From Acidobacteriota bacterium (lineage in GTDB: Bacteria; Acidobacteriota; Blastocatellia; Chloracidobacteriales; JADJPF01), in contig JACQZQ010000064.1 in the NCBI GenBank assembly GCA_016213785.1, positions 1-64,000 of the forward strand: DNA of 64,000 nucleotides. The letters are read 5' to 3'. Positions 35,711-46,241 of this stretch are shown piece by piece. The position numbers were made by a program, and so were the translations under genes. Within the stretch, counting starts at the first letter, position 1; each line of letters opens with the position of its first letter. Below the pieces are notes generated by a model that was not told where the DNA came from, searched no databases, and worked only from the letters and a program-made list of their open reading frames with translations.

Positions 35711-38635
35711 TTAAAATCTAAAGCGCAATTGGGCTTCAAGTCTTCTTGCTTCACTAGCAAAATTAGACTCACCAAAAATTGGTGAAGCTAAAGAGCCTGT
35801 AAAATTGCCTAAGTTAGTGCGATTAAAAAGATTAGAAGCTCTAATAGTAAGAGTTACGTTAAAACGCTTATCACTAGAACCCGCATTACCAAAACCCCCG
35901 CCTGGGCTTCTGCCGCCTGGGCCGCCACCGCCAGGGCCACCACCTGGTCTACCACCAAAGCCTCCTGCTACAGGCTGCATACCAGCATTGCCTTGATTTG
36001 CAGCACTGCTTTGTTTCTCACCAAATCCAAAAGTTTTACTAACCGCTAGGTTAAGTGAAGCAAAACCAGGCCCTTGGCCTAAATTACGAGGAATAATAGT
36101 TTCTCCTGGTCTAGGATTTGGGTTAAAAGTTCCATATTCATTAGTAATACTTCCTGGTGTTCCTGGCTCAGCAAAAGAAGGTCTATCAGTAAAACGAGTA
36201 TCTCCGTTGTTATCTCGACCTGTTGTTATATCAAAGGGACGGCCAGAACGAATTATTAAAAATGGATTTATACGAATTCCATAAGGAGCACTATAACTAC
36301 TACCTAGAAAAACTGCATGTTTTGTTTGTAATGAGCTACGACCATATTCAGGCTCTAGGTCAAAACTACTGGAAGGAAAGCTATTTGCTCCATCAGCATT
36401 ACTATCAATCTTTGTATATGCATAATTTGAGAAAAAGGTAAGATTACCTGCTCTTTTTGTAACACCAACACGAACTTGGTGCATTCTGGAAACACCACTC
36501 GCTTCATAAAGATAAATGTCTCCTACATCTCCTAGTGGGCGAACACCTGAGCCATTAACTCCAGTAAAAGTACCTGGCAGCGGAGCATTTATATTACGTG
36601 AACGCAGTAAGTGATTACTACGTGAAAATAAATAGTTAAAAGTAGTACTTAGATTAAATGGTAATTGTTGTTCTACGCCTATAGCAAACTGCATTACATA
36701 AGGAGCTTCTAGTTCTGGTTCTATTTGTCTACGAATAGGGCGAATAGCCGTTAAATTAGATACATTAGGAATTACTGGGAAAAAATCAGGGTTAGTAGCA
36801 ATAAATTGTCTTATGTGGTTTCCATCTAAACGACGTGTATCTAGAGTAAAAGAATCATCAAAACGATCATAAAAGATACCAAAACCACCACGAATAACTG
36901 TTGCTAGTTTATTACTATTACTAGAATTATTTGTTGTGCTGCGAGGAGAGTAAGCAAAAGCTAAACGGGGAGCAAAATTATATTTAGCACCTAAATTAGT
37001 TTGAGCTTCATATCTTATTCCACCAGAAAGAGTTAGATTTTGTCTAACCCTCCATTCATCCTGTAGAAAAACCCCAACATCATATTGATTAACGGAAACA
37101 AATGGATCTCCTGCATTTATTGAAAACTGAGAAGGTCTATAACCAGTTAGCCCTAAAAGTGTTCTACGTAGTTGTTCTAGACTAGTAATTGTACCGCCAA
37201 TAGGACGACCATTAGAATCGCGGTTAACATCTCCTGCAAAACTATAACTACCACCAAAATTTTCTGTATTATTACTAGTAACTCTACCACCTCTAAAACG
37301 AAGCCCTGTTTTTAGAGTATGTTTACTTAGCGCAATTGAAATATAATCTTGAAGTTCAAATCTTTCTTCACTACGTCGGCTGCGACCTACTTGAGCGCCT
37401 CCGCCAAAAAACGAACCTAAAACATTTAGTGATGGGGTTGAATTATCACCCATTGACTCAGAAGTTTGTTTTGTTAACTGTAAACGAACTTCGTTTATCA
37501 CTTTAGGATTAATAATTGTTGTTGCAGTAAAGTTTAGAGTGTTAATTCTTATAGTATTATCAAAACCACGAGATGCCAAAGAAAAATTACCTATTCCTTG
37601 GTTTTCATTGTTTATTTCTGTAAAGCTATATCTAGAAACAAAAGTGGTTTTATCATCTAATTGATAATCAATACGAGAAGAAAAATTAGTGGATCTTTGT
37701 GGAGTTAAAATAACAGTGGAAAATGGAACAGCAAATAAATTTGAATCAAGAACTGTAGCGTTTACCGAAGTATTTTCATCTGTTTCACGTCGTTCAAAAT
37801 CTATAAAGAATGATGATTTTTTAGGTTTAATTGCACCTGAAAGATTACCTCCAAAGCGTCTAACTTGGAGAGGTGCGCGAAATGGAGCAAATGCATTACG
37901 AGAATTTAAGCTTTCATCATTAAAATTAAAGAAAGCTTCTCCATGAAGTTGATCAAGACCTGGTTTTGTTAAAATTTCAATTCTCCCAAAGCCTAAACGG
38001 TCATATTCTGAGGAAAATGGATTAGTGTTTATACGGATTTCTCTAATAGAATTCCTAGGAGGAAGTCTAATTCCATTAAAACCATCTACAAAGAGTTGTG
38101 CACCATTTGGGCCTGCTGCTGGGCCTGCTAGTTCTTGTAGTGCATTGGCAAGTTCATCGGGGTCTTCTGGTAGAGTCTCTAAATCTTTTCCTTTTAAGAC
38201 TATTGCTGTTGCATTATTTTCTGAAGAAAGACTAACAGGCGAGCTAGCATCTACTGTAATTTGCTCTGTTACAGATGCAATAGCTAAATGCACTTCAAAA
38301 GGTTTAATAACAGCAGCATTTTCAACATTAAACGGTTCGCTTTCATAAGAGTTAAAGCCTATTACAGAGACTTTTAATGTATAAGTCCCTGGCTCAAGTC
38401 TTGAAAATTCAAATGCCCCTTTTTCTGAAGAAACAGTTTGAAGACTTTTTCCATTGACTGCAACTAAAGTAACATCTGCTCCAGCTAAACTAGCCCCTGA
38501 TTCATCTAGGACTTGCCCTTTTACTTTCATGCCTTGCTGTGAATAAGCTGTTATAGCTAAACAAAATAGCAAGCAACTTAAAACTATAAGCTTACTATTA
38601 ATAACAGCTTTTAAGTAAGATATTATTTCTTTCAT
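35711..38635 (-). CDS. TonB-dependent receptor-like protein with carboxypeptidase-regulatory domain
   Basis: A 974-residue outer-membrane protein. After a signal segment (LIVLSCLLFCLAITAYS) residues 40-125 form a carboxypeptidase-regulatory-like domain (VKGQVLDESGASLAGADVTL). A plug-like domain follows (GPNGAQLFVDGFNG), then a long beta-barrel ending in LEAQLRFRF, with the terminal F typical of outer-membrane insertion. A glycine/proline-rich insert (GGRPGGGPGGGGPGGRSPGG) lies near residue 910. Such Oar-like receptors are abundant in Acidobacteria. I start at 38635 because GGAG lies 5 bases ahead. The DUF5666 gene is just upstream. Confidence 0.87.
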   Translation of the reverse strand: MKEIISYLKAVINSKLIVLSCLLFCLAITAYSQQGMKVKGQVLDESGASLAGADVTLVAVNGKSLQTVSSEKGAFEFSRLEPGTYTLKVSVIGFNSYESEPFNVENAAVIKPFEVHLAIASVTEQITVDASSPVSLSSENNATAIVLKGKDLETLPEDPDELANALQELAGPAAGPNGAQLFVDGFNGIRLPPRNSIREIRINTNPFSSEYDRLGFGRIEILTKPGLDQLHGEAFFNFNDESLNSRNAFAPFRAPLQVRRFGGNLSGAIKPKKSSFFIDFERRETDENTSVNATVLDSNLFAVPFSTVILTPQRSTNFSSRIDYQLDDKTTFVSRYSFTEINNENQGIGNFSLASRGFDNTIRINTLNFTATTIINPKVINEVRLQLTKQTSESMGDNSTPSLNVLGSFFGGGAQVGRSRRSEERFELQDYISIALSKHTLKTGLRFRGGRVTSNNTENFGGSYSFAGDVNRDSNGRPIGGTITSLEQLRRTLLGLTGYRPSQFSINAGDPFVSVNQYDVGVFLQDEWRVRQNLTLSGGIRYEAQTNLGAKYNFAPRLAFAYSPRSTTNNSSNSNKLATVIRGGFGIFYDRFDDSFTLDTRRLDGNHIRQFIATNPDFFPVIPNVSNLTAIRPIRRQIEPELEAPYVMQFAIGVEQQLPFNLSTTFNYLFSRSNHLLRSRNINAPLPGTFTGVNGSGVRPLGDVGDIYLYEASGVSRMHQVRVGVTKRAGNLTFFSNYAYTKIDSNADGANSFPSSSFDLEPEYGRSSLQTKHAVFLGSSYSAPYGIRINPFLIIRSGRPFDITTGRDNNGDTRFTDRPSFAEPGTPGSITNEYGTFNPNPRPGETIIPRNLGQGPGFASLNLAVSKTFGFGEKQSSAANQGNAGMQPVAGGFGGRPGGGPGGGGPGGRSPGGGFGNAGSSDKRFNVTLTIRASNLFNRTNLGNFTGSLASPIFGESNFASEARRLEAQLRFRF

Positions 38636-38675
38636 TTTTGCTCCTAAAGCCAATAAAGGCAATTATTAAAATACT

Positions 38676-39845
38676 TTATTGTGGGCCAAAATCACCAAAT
38701 CCTCCGCCACCTGTACCAAGCCCTGGGCCTTGTTGTGGGTTAGTAGGAATTCTAACTTTCATTACAAATAATGCTTTTATTGATTTCCCATCATCAAGTT
38801 TAGGGCCATTGGAAACAACAAAATCTCCTACTTTTAATTCGTTTAAGTTAATAACTGGAGAATTACGTAAACGTTCCATTATTGCTTCAGGGTTAAACAT
38901 GCCTCCACGACGTTGAACACCTAAACCTTGGCCTTGAGGTGGGGTTGTAGCATTAGCTTCGGCAGGGGTTTGTCTAACTGGAGCATTTTGACCGCTTTGA
39001 AGATTTTGACCACTACCTTGACCTTCTTGGCCTTGTCTTTGAGTAAAAGCATCATCAGGCATTCTTCTTAGTAGGGTTTCAGGATTTACTTGAATTAGTG
39101 TTTCTCTTTCGCGAGTTTTAACGGTAATTTCTTGTTTTTCTAGGTTAATAGCAGTAATTTGGCCGAATGTTGGGCGTGGGACATCACCTGTAATTAAAAA
39201 ATCTGCCTTAAAGCTTAAGTTATCTGCACTGCGTTCGCCACGAGCAAAAATATTATCTCCTATTTTAATTTCACTAGATGGTATTTGTTTTGAAGCAGTA
39301 AATTCAAAAGAACCTGGAGGATAGCGGCGAATATCTGGTTTTTCAGTAAAATTTAAAGTAACAGTATTCCCATCTCTAAGTTTTAATGTAAAATTATCCC
39401 CGTCTATAGCAGTAATCTCACCTAATATTCCTCTACGTTGCCAATTCTCTCTCTCTTTTTTATTGCGTTCAGCAATAGAGGTAGCACTCATAAGGACTAA
39501 TTGTTTTGCTTCAACTTTATTTACATCAAGATTTGTAGTATTTCTAGCCCAAACACGATCTCCAGGTAGTATATCTAGAAAAGTAATTGCCTCTGCCCCT
39601 TCTAGACTTTTAGAATCAGGAGCAACTCTTTTACATACTGTATCTTTAGTTGTATTAACAGTAATTTCTCCTGCTGCGGTTTTTATGACTAACCAGTTTT
39701 GTTCTTTATTAATCTCTTTTACATCACCAAGAATGCGACTAGCAGAAGTAGTTTGATTAGATGGCGCATTAGAAGTTTGTGCTAAGGTGTTTTGGGGTAA
39801 AGTAAAACAAATAGCAAGTATAAAAAATAAAATAATTAAGCGCAT
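38676..39845 (-). CDS. exported protein with DUF5666-like repeats
   Basis: A 389-residue protein with a signal peptide (LIILFFILAICFTLPQNTLA). It consists of repeated small beta-barrel domains, each with an ILGEITAIDGDNFTLKLRDG-like start (also RILGDVKEINKEQNWLVIKT and FGQITAINLEKQEITVKTR) and a GDRVWAR/GDNIFARG turn. These are DUF5666-type repeats, three or four copies. A Q/G-rich linker and a C-terminal GGGGFGDFGPQ follow. It lies upstream of the TonB-receptor gene on the same strand with a 40-base gap, so the two are probably co-expressed at the cell envelope. Confidence 0.8.
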   Translation of the reverse strand: MRLIILFFILAICFTLPQNTLAQTSNAPSNQTTSASRILGDVKEINKEQNWLVIKTAAGEITVNTTKDTVCKRVAPDSKSLEGAEAITFLDILPGDRVWARNTTNLDVNKVEAKQLVLMSATSIAERNKKERENWQRRGILGEITAIDGDNFTLKLRDGNTVTLNFTEKPDIRRYPPGSFEFTASKQIPSSEIKIGDNIFARGERSADNLSFKADFLITGDVPRPTFGQITAINLEKQEITVKTRERETLIQVNPETLLRRMPDDAFTQRQGQEGQGSGQNLQSGQNAPVRQTPAEANATTPPQGQGLGVQRRGGMFNPEAIMERLRNSPVINLNELKVGDFVVSNGPKLDDGKSIKALFVMKVRIPTNPQQGPGLGTGGGGFGDFGPQ

Positions 39846-39959
39846 CTTAATTCCTCCTAAATTTATATTTGTTGCTCATACTAGGACTTAAAATTTTTAT
39901 TATAAGTTTCAAAACTTATTAAAAGAAGCCCTGATTTTTAGATAAGTATTATTATTAGT

Positions 39960-40005
39960 AAAGCCCGTGAGAAAGGCTAAAAGGAAAGTTTCTCAACGGG
40001 CTTTT
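39960..40005. terminator. terminator downstream of prfA
   Basis: AAAGCCCGT-GAGAAA pairs with TTTCTC-AACGGGCTTT with one bulge. It lies after the prfA stop on the minus strand. Confidence 0.7.
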
Positions 40006-40064
40006 ACGATCTTATTGGATAGCAAGTTTACTAAAATTACCAGAATTCTATCAAAGCTCCATTC

Positions 40065-41141
40065 TTAAGCGGCTTCTGCTTGTTGTCTAAGTTTTTCTGC
40101 TTGGTAATAAGTAGTTAAAGCCTGTATTAGATCATCTATACTACCTTCCATAAACATGTCTAATTGATGTACTGTATAACCAATACGGTGGTCTGAAACA
40201 CGGTTATCCTTAAAATTATAAGTGCGGATTTTCTCACTACGATCACCTGAGCCTACTTGTTGACGGCGCTCAGCAGAAATAGCATCTTGTTGTTTTTGCT
40301 GTTCAATCTCTAAGAGTCTTGAACGAAGAACTCGCATAGCTTTTTCTTTATTCTTAATTTGTGACTTTTCATCTTGACAAGAAACTACAGTGTTAGTAGG
40401 TAGGTGAGTAAGTCTAATTGCTGAATAAGTTGTGTTTACAGATTGTCCCCCTGGGCCAGAAGAACAGAATGTATCGACACGAACATCTTTCATATCTATA
40501 TGAATATCAACATCTTCGGCTTCTGGTAAAACAGCAACAGTAATAGCTGAGGTATGAATACGACCAGAACTTTCTGTTTGTGGGACACGTTGTACGCGAT
40601 GAACCCCAGATTCATGTTTAAGTTTAGAATAGACCTTATCACCCTCAATCATTGCTACAGCTTCTTTAAGTCCTCCTAAACCAGTTTCTGATGAATCTAG
40701 AATAGTCATTTTCCAACCTTGACGCTCAGCATAGCGTGCATACATACGTAAGATTTCAGCAGCAAATAAAGCAGCTTCCTCGCCTCCTGTTCCTGCACGA
40801 ACTTCTAGCAAGACGTTCTTATCATCATTAGGATCTTTAGGTAGCAACAAGACTTTTAGATTTTCTTCTGCTTTAATAAGCTTATCAGCTAGGCTTGTAG
40901 CTTCTTCACGAGCTAGTGCTAGCATTTCTGGGTCATCTACCTCATCAATAAGTTCATTTGCTTGTTCTAATTCATTTTTTAAGGTTTTATACTGGCGATA
41001 TTTAGTAGCCACTTCTTCTAATTCTCTATGCTGTTTAGCAATTTTAGTATACTTACTAGGATCTGCTAAAATCTCTGAATCGCCCATCTGATTAGTTAAT
41101 TCATCAAACTTTTGTTCAATTGATTCTAATTTTTCAAACAT
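40065..41141 (-). CDS. prfA: peptide chain release factor 1
   Basis: A 358-residue class I release factor. The GGQ motif occurs in [16 protein letters not shown] and triggers peptide release; the P-x-T codon-recognition motif reads PQT in RVQRVPQTE, which identifies RF1 (UAA/UAG) and not RF2. The N-terminal coiled-coil domain is intact. It reads the stop codons of the ribosome A site. Upstream on the same strand is the DUF1385 gene; in many bacteria rpmE, the DUF1385 gene and prfA are neighbours, as here. Confidence 0.97.
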   Translation of the reverse strand: MFEKLESIEQKFDELTNQMGDSEILADPSKYTKIAKQHRELEEVATKYRQYKTLKNELEQANELIDEVDDPEMLALAREEATSLADKLIKAEENLKVLLLPKDPNDDKNVLLEVRAGTGGEEAALFAAEILRMYARYAERQGWKMTILDSSETGLGGLKEAVAMIEGDKVYSKLKHESGVHRVQRVPQTESSGRIHTSAITVAVLPEAEDVDIHIDMKDVRVDTFCSSGPGGQSVNTTYSAIRLTHLPTNTVVSCQDEKSQIKNKEKAMRVLRSRLLEIEQQKQQDAISAERRQQVGSGDRSEKIRTYNFKDNRVSDHRIGYTVHQLDMFMEGSIDDLIQALTTYYQAEKLRQQAEAA

Positions 41142-41213
41142 AACTTTTTCCTTTGTAAAGATAATGCTGTTAAAGGGTTAATTTATTGGCACTAATAATA
41201 TTACTAGAATTTT

Positions 41214-42329
41214 CTAATCTGCTGCTAAAGCTTCACTAGGTTGTTTAATTTGACCACCTAATTCCAAAGCTTGTTTTAAGGCATAGATTGCTACTTCTAA
41301 TTGATCATCTGAAGGCTCTTGAGTAGTAATATTTTGTAACCAAAGTCCAGGGGCAGTTAAAATCTTAAAAAGGGTAACGGCCCAAATATTTTTTGTCTTT
41401 AACTGACCATCTTTAGTGGCTAGACATCGGGCAGAAAAACGAATAAATTCATATGAAACTCCTGCAACCAAAGGAATTAATACTATCCTAGCTAAAAAAT
41501 TTAGCCAAAATGAATCAAACTTAATAACAGAAAAAGTAATTATACTTACTAGCATAACAATCATTAAGAATGATGTTCCACAACGAGGGTGCTGACGAGG
41601 TTGGCGACGAGAGTTTTCTACCGTTAAGCCCTCGCCAGACTCCCAATTATAAACTACTTTATGCTCTGCACCATGATATTGAAAAACTCGTTTGATATCT
41701 TCCATCCTAGAAATTAAAGCAATAAACCCTAAGAATAAAATCATACGAATAATGCCATCTACTAAGTTAAACAGTAGAGAGGGTCTTACAGGTTTGGCAT
41801 AAAATTTTGCTCTTTCAAAAACTTCTTTTGCCTTATCTTGCCAAGTAATATTACTAGGCTGACTAGTGTTTATGCTTACAGTGTTTTGAGAAGCTACTTC
41901 TTGGCGATATTGGCTAAATGTTTCTCCTCTAGCAACTAAAAAGATTACATTTGTTAAAAACAGGGGAAGAAAAAGAAAAATGACTAAGTTAAAAACTATT
42001 GCAGGCAAAATAGCAAAAATAGTTGTTTGGGTTTGAGCATTTTTTGTTGGGGTTCTACCTTCTTTTTCTTCTTCGGCTTCAATAGCAATATTAGCGCTAA
42101 AAGTAAGTGCTTTAACACCCAGTAACATAGAGTGTATAAGTGCAACACTACCTCTAATAACTGGAAATTTTAGAAAAGGAAATTTAGTGTTGTAAGCAGG
42201 AATAAGTTCTTGTGTACTAATAATTTCCCCTGTTGGCTTACGTACAGCAACAGAGTAAGCATTAGGTGCTCGCATCATAACGCCTTCAATAACGGCTTGT
42301 CCGCCTACTATAATATCCTCTTCTCTCAT
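41214..42329 (-). CDS. DUF1385 family membrane protein
   Basis: A 371-residue protein with the N-terminal family signature IVGGQAVIEGVMMRAP and the motif RVFQYHGAEHKVVYNWESG, then NSRRQPRQHPRCGTSFL. Four to five membrane segments lie between and after these motifs. The family is widely conserved next to rpmE and prfA, but its role is unknown. A segment of about 40 polar residues (VARGETFSQYRQEVASQN...) between membrane spans may be extracellular. It is probably transcribed with prfA. Confidence 0.92.
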   Translation of the reverse strand: MREEDIIVGGQAVIEGVMMRAPNAYSVAVRKPTGEIISTQELIPAYNTKFPFLKFPVIRGSVALIHSMLLGVKALTFSANIAIEAEEEKEGRTPTKNAQTQTTIFAILPAIVFNLVIFLFLPLFLTNVIFLVARGETFSQYRQEVASQNTVSINTSQPSNITWQDKAKEVFERAKFYAKPVRPSLLFNLVDGIIRMILFLGFIALISRMEDIKRVFQYHGAEHKVVYNWESGEGLTVENSRRQPRQHPRCGTSFLMIVMLVSIITFSVIKFDSFWLNFLARIVLIPLVAGVSYEFIRFSARCLATKDGQLKTKNIWAVTLFKILTAPGLWLQNITTQEPSDDQLEVAIYALKQALELGGQIKQPSEALAAD

Positions 42330-42555
42330 AAAAACCTCTTAATGAATTAGAAAAAGTCTTAAAAGTAAAAACCACAGAAAAACTTAAATAAGCACATTTT
42401 AGATGTACTATTTAAAAAAGTCTGTGGTTTAAATACTTAATTAGCTAATGCTTAGTTACGGGTTTGGTTGGTTTAATTAAGCAAGTAGATAGCTTAAAGC
42501 TTTCTAGGCATATCTGGAAGCACATATTTTTATTTCCAACCTCGCCATAGGTAAT

Positions 42556-42774
42556 TTAATTTTTTGCAACTTGTGTGCTACGAGCATATTTTTTATTAAA
42601 TCTATCTACTCGGCCAGCAGTATCAATTAACTTTTGTTTACCAGTATAGAAAGGATGGCAAGCAGAACAGATTTCTAAACGTAGTTCTTTTTTTGTTGAG
42701 CGAGTCTTAAATTGCTCACCACAAGAACAACTAACGGTTATTTCATTATATTGAGGATGTATTTTCTCTTTCAA
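42556..42774 (-). CDS. rpmE: ribosomal protein L31
   Basis: 72 residues. The C-x-C and C-x-x-C pattern ([26 protein letters not shown]) forms the zinc site of the C+ type, and the end VDRFNKKY is typical. I use TTG 42774 ([12 protein letters not shown]) because GGAGAG lies 7 bases upstream and L31 normally begins MK.xIHP; the longer ATG frame adds 15 residues foreign to the family. Confidence 0.93.
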   Translation of the reverse strand: MKEKIHPQYNEITVSCSCGEQFKTRSTKKELRLEICSACHPFYTGKQKLIDTAGRVDRFNKKYARSTQVAKN

Positions 42775-43050
42775 TGTAGTCTCTCCACTAAGTAATAATT
42801 GGCTTTGATATAGAAACACTAAAGATAGTCTCTTTTTTTATTTCCTGTCAAGAGATTTATTCTTAGAAATAGTGCGGGTAAAACTTTTATTTTAGGAAAA
42901 GTAATAAAAATTATCTTAAAACTTTAGTCATAGCTTTATTGATTTTCCTAACCCCATTTATGTTAAAATTTCTTAGAACACATTAGTTTAGATTCACGTA
43001 AGCTAGAAAGCTAAACTACAAAAATTCAATCATTTTGGGTGTAAATTTTT

Positions 43051-44109
43051 ATGGAACCAATAGATCAATTTGAATCAGATAAACTTATCCTATTAAATCA
43101 ACATTTAATAGAAAATCTAGAAACTACTATTAATCAAACAACGGAACAAAACCAACCTCTTGATAATTTATCTATAAACCAAATTAACGATCTAAAACAC
43201 CCCATTACAAGCCCAATAATACAGGCTAAAGAAGAATTTCAGACAAATTGCAAGCTTGATGAGCCTCAAAGCCTGGAAACAACAGAAAGCCCTTTAGAAA
43301 CCTCAATAACTCCTATTGAAATTAATGAGGCTTCTGCTTTAAGTAAAATTAATGTCGCTAATAATCCAGAAAATATAATCCAACCTAGAACAGAGATAAG
43401 CGACATAAACAGTCAAAACTTTTCTAACAAAAAACCTCTACTAAATAAATCTCAAGTTAAAAGGCCAAGGCTTTCAATGCCAGAACTTTATTTACGCACA
43501 AACACATTACAAAATGTAAAAGGATTTTTACCTAATGATGATTTACAGATAGAATTAATTACTCCAGAAAAAGAAAATCCAAATAAAGGTTGGTTTAGAG
43601 AGTTTCGCTCTTTAACAAGAGATTTTCTATTTGCAGCAACTACCGCACTGTTGATTGTTATTTTTGTTATCCAGCCAGTAAAAGTAGAAGGTACAAGTAT
43701 GTTACCTAAGCTACATAATGATGAGCGAATATTTATTAACAAATTTATTTATCAATTTGAATCTATCAAACGCGGGGATATAGTAGTTTTTTGGTATCCT
43801 AAAAACCCAAGTCAATCATTTATTAAAAGAGTAATAGGCGTACCAGGAGATGAAGTCCGTATCACTAATGGAAAACTCTTTATTAATAATCAACCTGTTC
43901 AAGAACCTTATTTATCTCCAGAATACACTTCTAATGTTATGTCTAATCGTTATTGGATGGTAGAAGAGCATCATTATTTTGTTATGGGAGATAATAGGGA
44001 TGCATCTAATGATAGCCGTGCTTGGGGATTTGTCCCAGAAAAATATATTTATGGCAAAGCAATATTCCGCTATTGGCCTCTAGATAGCGTTGGAGCACTA
44101 AGCGACTAG
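43051..44109 (+). CDS. lepB: signal peptidase I with long N-terminal extension
   Basis: A 352-residue enzyme where about 185 residues precede the usual start. The extension is polar, rich in N, Q, E, T and I, and looks disordered. A single membrane segment follows (LFAATTALLIVIFVIQPV). The catalytic serine is S216 (VEGTSMLP) and the lysine K259 (SFIKRVIGVPGD). MGDNRDASNDSRAWGFVP is the family box E. It removes signal peptides from exported proteins, many of which this region encodes. ATG 43051 was kept; a shorter start further in is possible but no better ribosome site is seen. Confidence 0.92.
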   Translation: MEPIDQFESDKLILLNQHLIENLETTINQTTEQNQPLDNLSINQINDLKHPITSPIIQAKEEFQTNCKLDEPQSLETTESPLETSITPIEINEASALSKINVANNPENIIQPRTEISDINSQNFSNKKPLLNKSQVKRPRLSMPELYLRTNTLQNVKGFLPNDDLQIELITPEKENPNKGWFREFRSLTRDFLFAATTALLIVIFVIQPVKVEGTSMLPKLHNDERIFINKFIYQFESIKRGDIVVFWYPKNPSQSFIKRVIGVPGDEVRITNGKLFINNQPVQEPYLSPEYTSNVMSNRYWMVEEHHYFVMGDNRDASNDSRAWGFVPEKYIYGKAIFRYWPLDSVGALSD

Positions 44110-44124
44110 CTTAATTAATTAAAT

Positions 44125-45243
44125 TTAGAGCGGGAGTATTAATTCAAACCAAGTACTATCTTTTGTACTTCCCCAATTAACTTTACCATTATGTTCTTTA
44201 ACAATATTTTTAACTAGGTATAAACCTATACCTGGGTGACTACTACTATTTTTCGTAGTAAAAAATGGTTGAAATAGCTTTCCTTTACAATCTTCCGATA
44301 AATTACCCACTAAATCACATACTTTTATACCTACTTCTTCATCACCTATTTGATAAGTATTTACAAATATTTTTTTACTACTTGGGTTACTACAAAACTC
44401 AGTTGCCTCAATAGCATTATTAACTAAAGCTAGAATGGCTCTAGCTAATTTACCTTGATTTCCTTTGATTTCCCTTAAATTTTCTTGTAGTTCCAAATCA
44501 AGCTGTACTCCTGAAATAAGCAAACGTGCGTTTACTAACTCAACTACATCCTTAACTATTTTATTAACATCAACCCCTAAACCCTGACCATTATCTTTAG
44601 CAATACAAAGTAGGCTATTTAGCTTAGCGCTAGCACGAAGTCCCATTTCATGAATCATTTCCATATGCTCAATTAATTGTCTATCTCTAGTAAAACTACG
44701 ATTTCTAACTAATTCTGCCAATCCTATTACAGCCATTAAAGGATTATTTAATTCATGCATCAGGCTTTCTGCTAATTGTCCAAACATTGCACTCATATAT
44801 TGTTCCATTAAGTGTTGTTTGGTTTGCTCTAGCTGCCGACTAATTCGTAGTTTGTCTTTTAATTCATCTTGAAGATATTTAACTCTTAAGGCTGCATCTA
44901 CACGAGCAATTAATTCTCTAGGTTCAATAGGTTTACTAATATAGTCATGCGCTCCTGTTTTTAAAGCTTGTACTAAATCTTCTAGTTCTGTCTTAGAAGT
45001 AACAAAGATTACTGGAATATCCTTAGTTGCCTGATTGCTCTTTAGGATCTCACAAGCTTTTGTGCCATCCATATCAGGCATCATTCTGTCTAAAAGTACA
45101 ACGTCTGGCAAAAGTTCTATGGCTAGTCTAACACCATCTTTTCCTGTGTACGCTTTTGTTACATCATGGTTATACTTAGACAAGAATCTTGAAATTATAT
45201 CTGCAATAAAATGATCATCATCAACAACAAGTACTTTACCCAT
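44125..45243 (-). CDS. response regulator-histidine kinase (REC-HisKA-HATPase)
   Basis: A 372-residue cytoplasmic protein with the receiver first: VLVVDDDHFIADII, phospho-acceptor in VVLLDRMMPDMDG, and KPIEPRELIARV. After a coiled coil comes a kinase with H-box ESLMHELNNPLMAVIG and ATPase N-box ALVNNAIEA. The usual DxGxG is replaced by CDLVGN, while GIGLYLVKNIV is intact. It could be a phosphorelay intermediate controlled by its own receiver. There is no DNA-binding domain. It converges with lepB, whose stop is only 16 bases away. Confidence 0.85.
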   Translation of the reverse strand: MGKVLVVDDDHFIADIISRFLSKYNHDVTKAYTGKDGVRLAIELLPDVVLLDRMMPDMDGTKACEILKSNQATKDIPVIFVTSKTELEDLVQALKTGAHDYISKPIEPRELIARVDAALRVKYLQDELKDKLRISRQLEQTKQHLMEQYMSAMFGQLAESLMHELNNPLMAVIGLAELVRNRSFTRDRQLIEHMEMIHEMGLRASAKLNSLLCIAKDNGQGLGVDVNKIVKDVVELVNARLLISGVQLDLELQENLREIKGNQGKLARAILALVNNAIEATEFCSNPSSKKIFVNTYQIGDEEVGIKVCDLVGNLSEDCKGKLFQPFFTTKNSSSHPGIGLYLVKNIVKEHNGKVNWGSTKDSTWFELILPL

Positions 45244-45490
45244 TATAAATTCTCTCTTATAGTTAAGAAGTTTCTAATTTTATACTCTATCAAAACTCCA
45301 ATTATATCTATTAATAATCTTTCCTAGTACCTAACAAAAAAATGTTTATTTATTATTAAATATAAAAGTATAAAAGCCTATTAGTAAAGATTTTGATTCT
45401 TAAAAAAGTTTTACTATTTTTTACAAATAATACATTACTATTTTATACTAGGTGTCATATTAATAATAAATTTTGCTATTTAATTATCTT

Positions 45491-46036
45491 ATGAAAATAA
45501 ATAAAACTAATATATATTTATTAAGTATATGTTCTTTTATATTTTTTTTAGCACATCTAGTTTACCGTATCAATCAAGGTAGAGTATACGAAATTTTATG
45601 GTTATGCCATATCTCTAACCTAACATTATTTCTAGCCATTTTGCTACATAATAAAAGACTAGTTTCTATAGCAGTTCTTTGGCTTACTATTGGCAGCGTT
45701 TGTTGGCTAGTAGACTTATTTATATTCAAAGATATTTCAATAAGCTCAACCATTGCCCACATAGGGGGACTAACAGTTGCATTAATAGTTATTTCTTACT
45801 TTAAGATAGCTAAATATAGCTGGATTGATGCATTTATTTTTGGATTATTTATTCAACAGTTATGCCGTTTTTTCACTCCAGAAAAATTTAATGTTAATGT
45901 TGCTCATACTATTTACCCAGGAATGGACAAATTTTTTTCTATTTATTGGCATTATTGGCTATTTAATTCTATTACTATGGCTTTTTGTTTATTCCTTATT
46001 AATTTTATCTTAAGAAAAATTTTATCAGAAAATTAA
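45491..46036 (+). CDS. integral membrane protein (181 aa)
   Basis: I do not recognise this protein. It has about six hydrophobic segments with conserved-looking aromatic and histidine residues between them (FLAHLVYRINQG, ILWLCHISNLTLF, CWLVDLF, TIYPGMDKFFSIYWHYW). Short loops and charged ends suggest a compact membrane protein. The ATG at 45491 is preferred to the upstream TTG. Its neighbours give no functional hint. Confidence 0.6.
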   Translation: MKINKTNIYLLSICSFIFFLAHLVYRINQGRVYEILWLCHISNLTLFLAILLHNKRLVSIAVLWLTIGSVCWLVDLFIFKDISISSTIAHIGGLTVALIVISYFKIAKYSWIDAFIFGLFIQQLCRFFTPEKFNVNVAHTIYPGMDKFFSIYWHYWLFNSITMAFCLFLINFILRKILSEN

Positions 46037-46241
46037 ACTCTGGGCTTTTAATTAATAAATTAGCATTTTTACATACTCGTATTTCTTGATAAAACAAAAG
46101 ATTTTTGGAAAGACCATATTAAAAATCCGCCAACTCTAAAAGCAAATTTCTTAAAAACAGGTAAAATTACAACAATTTTTAACTATGTCTAAAACAAGTT
46201 TTTTCAATCTTTATCAATAAAAATCCTTAGGAGTTTTGTTT

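Noticed and set aside
35805-35996. Proline-rich plus-strand frame
   Set aside because: It is the antisense shadow of the glycine-rich insert in the TonB-receptor-like gene.
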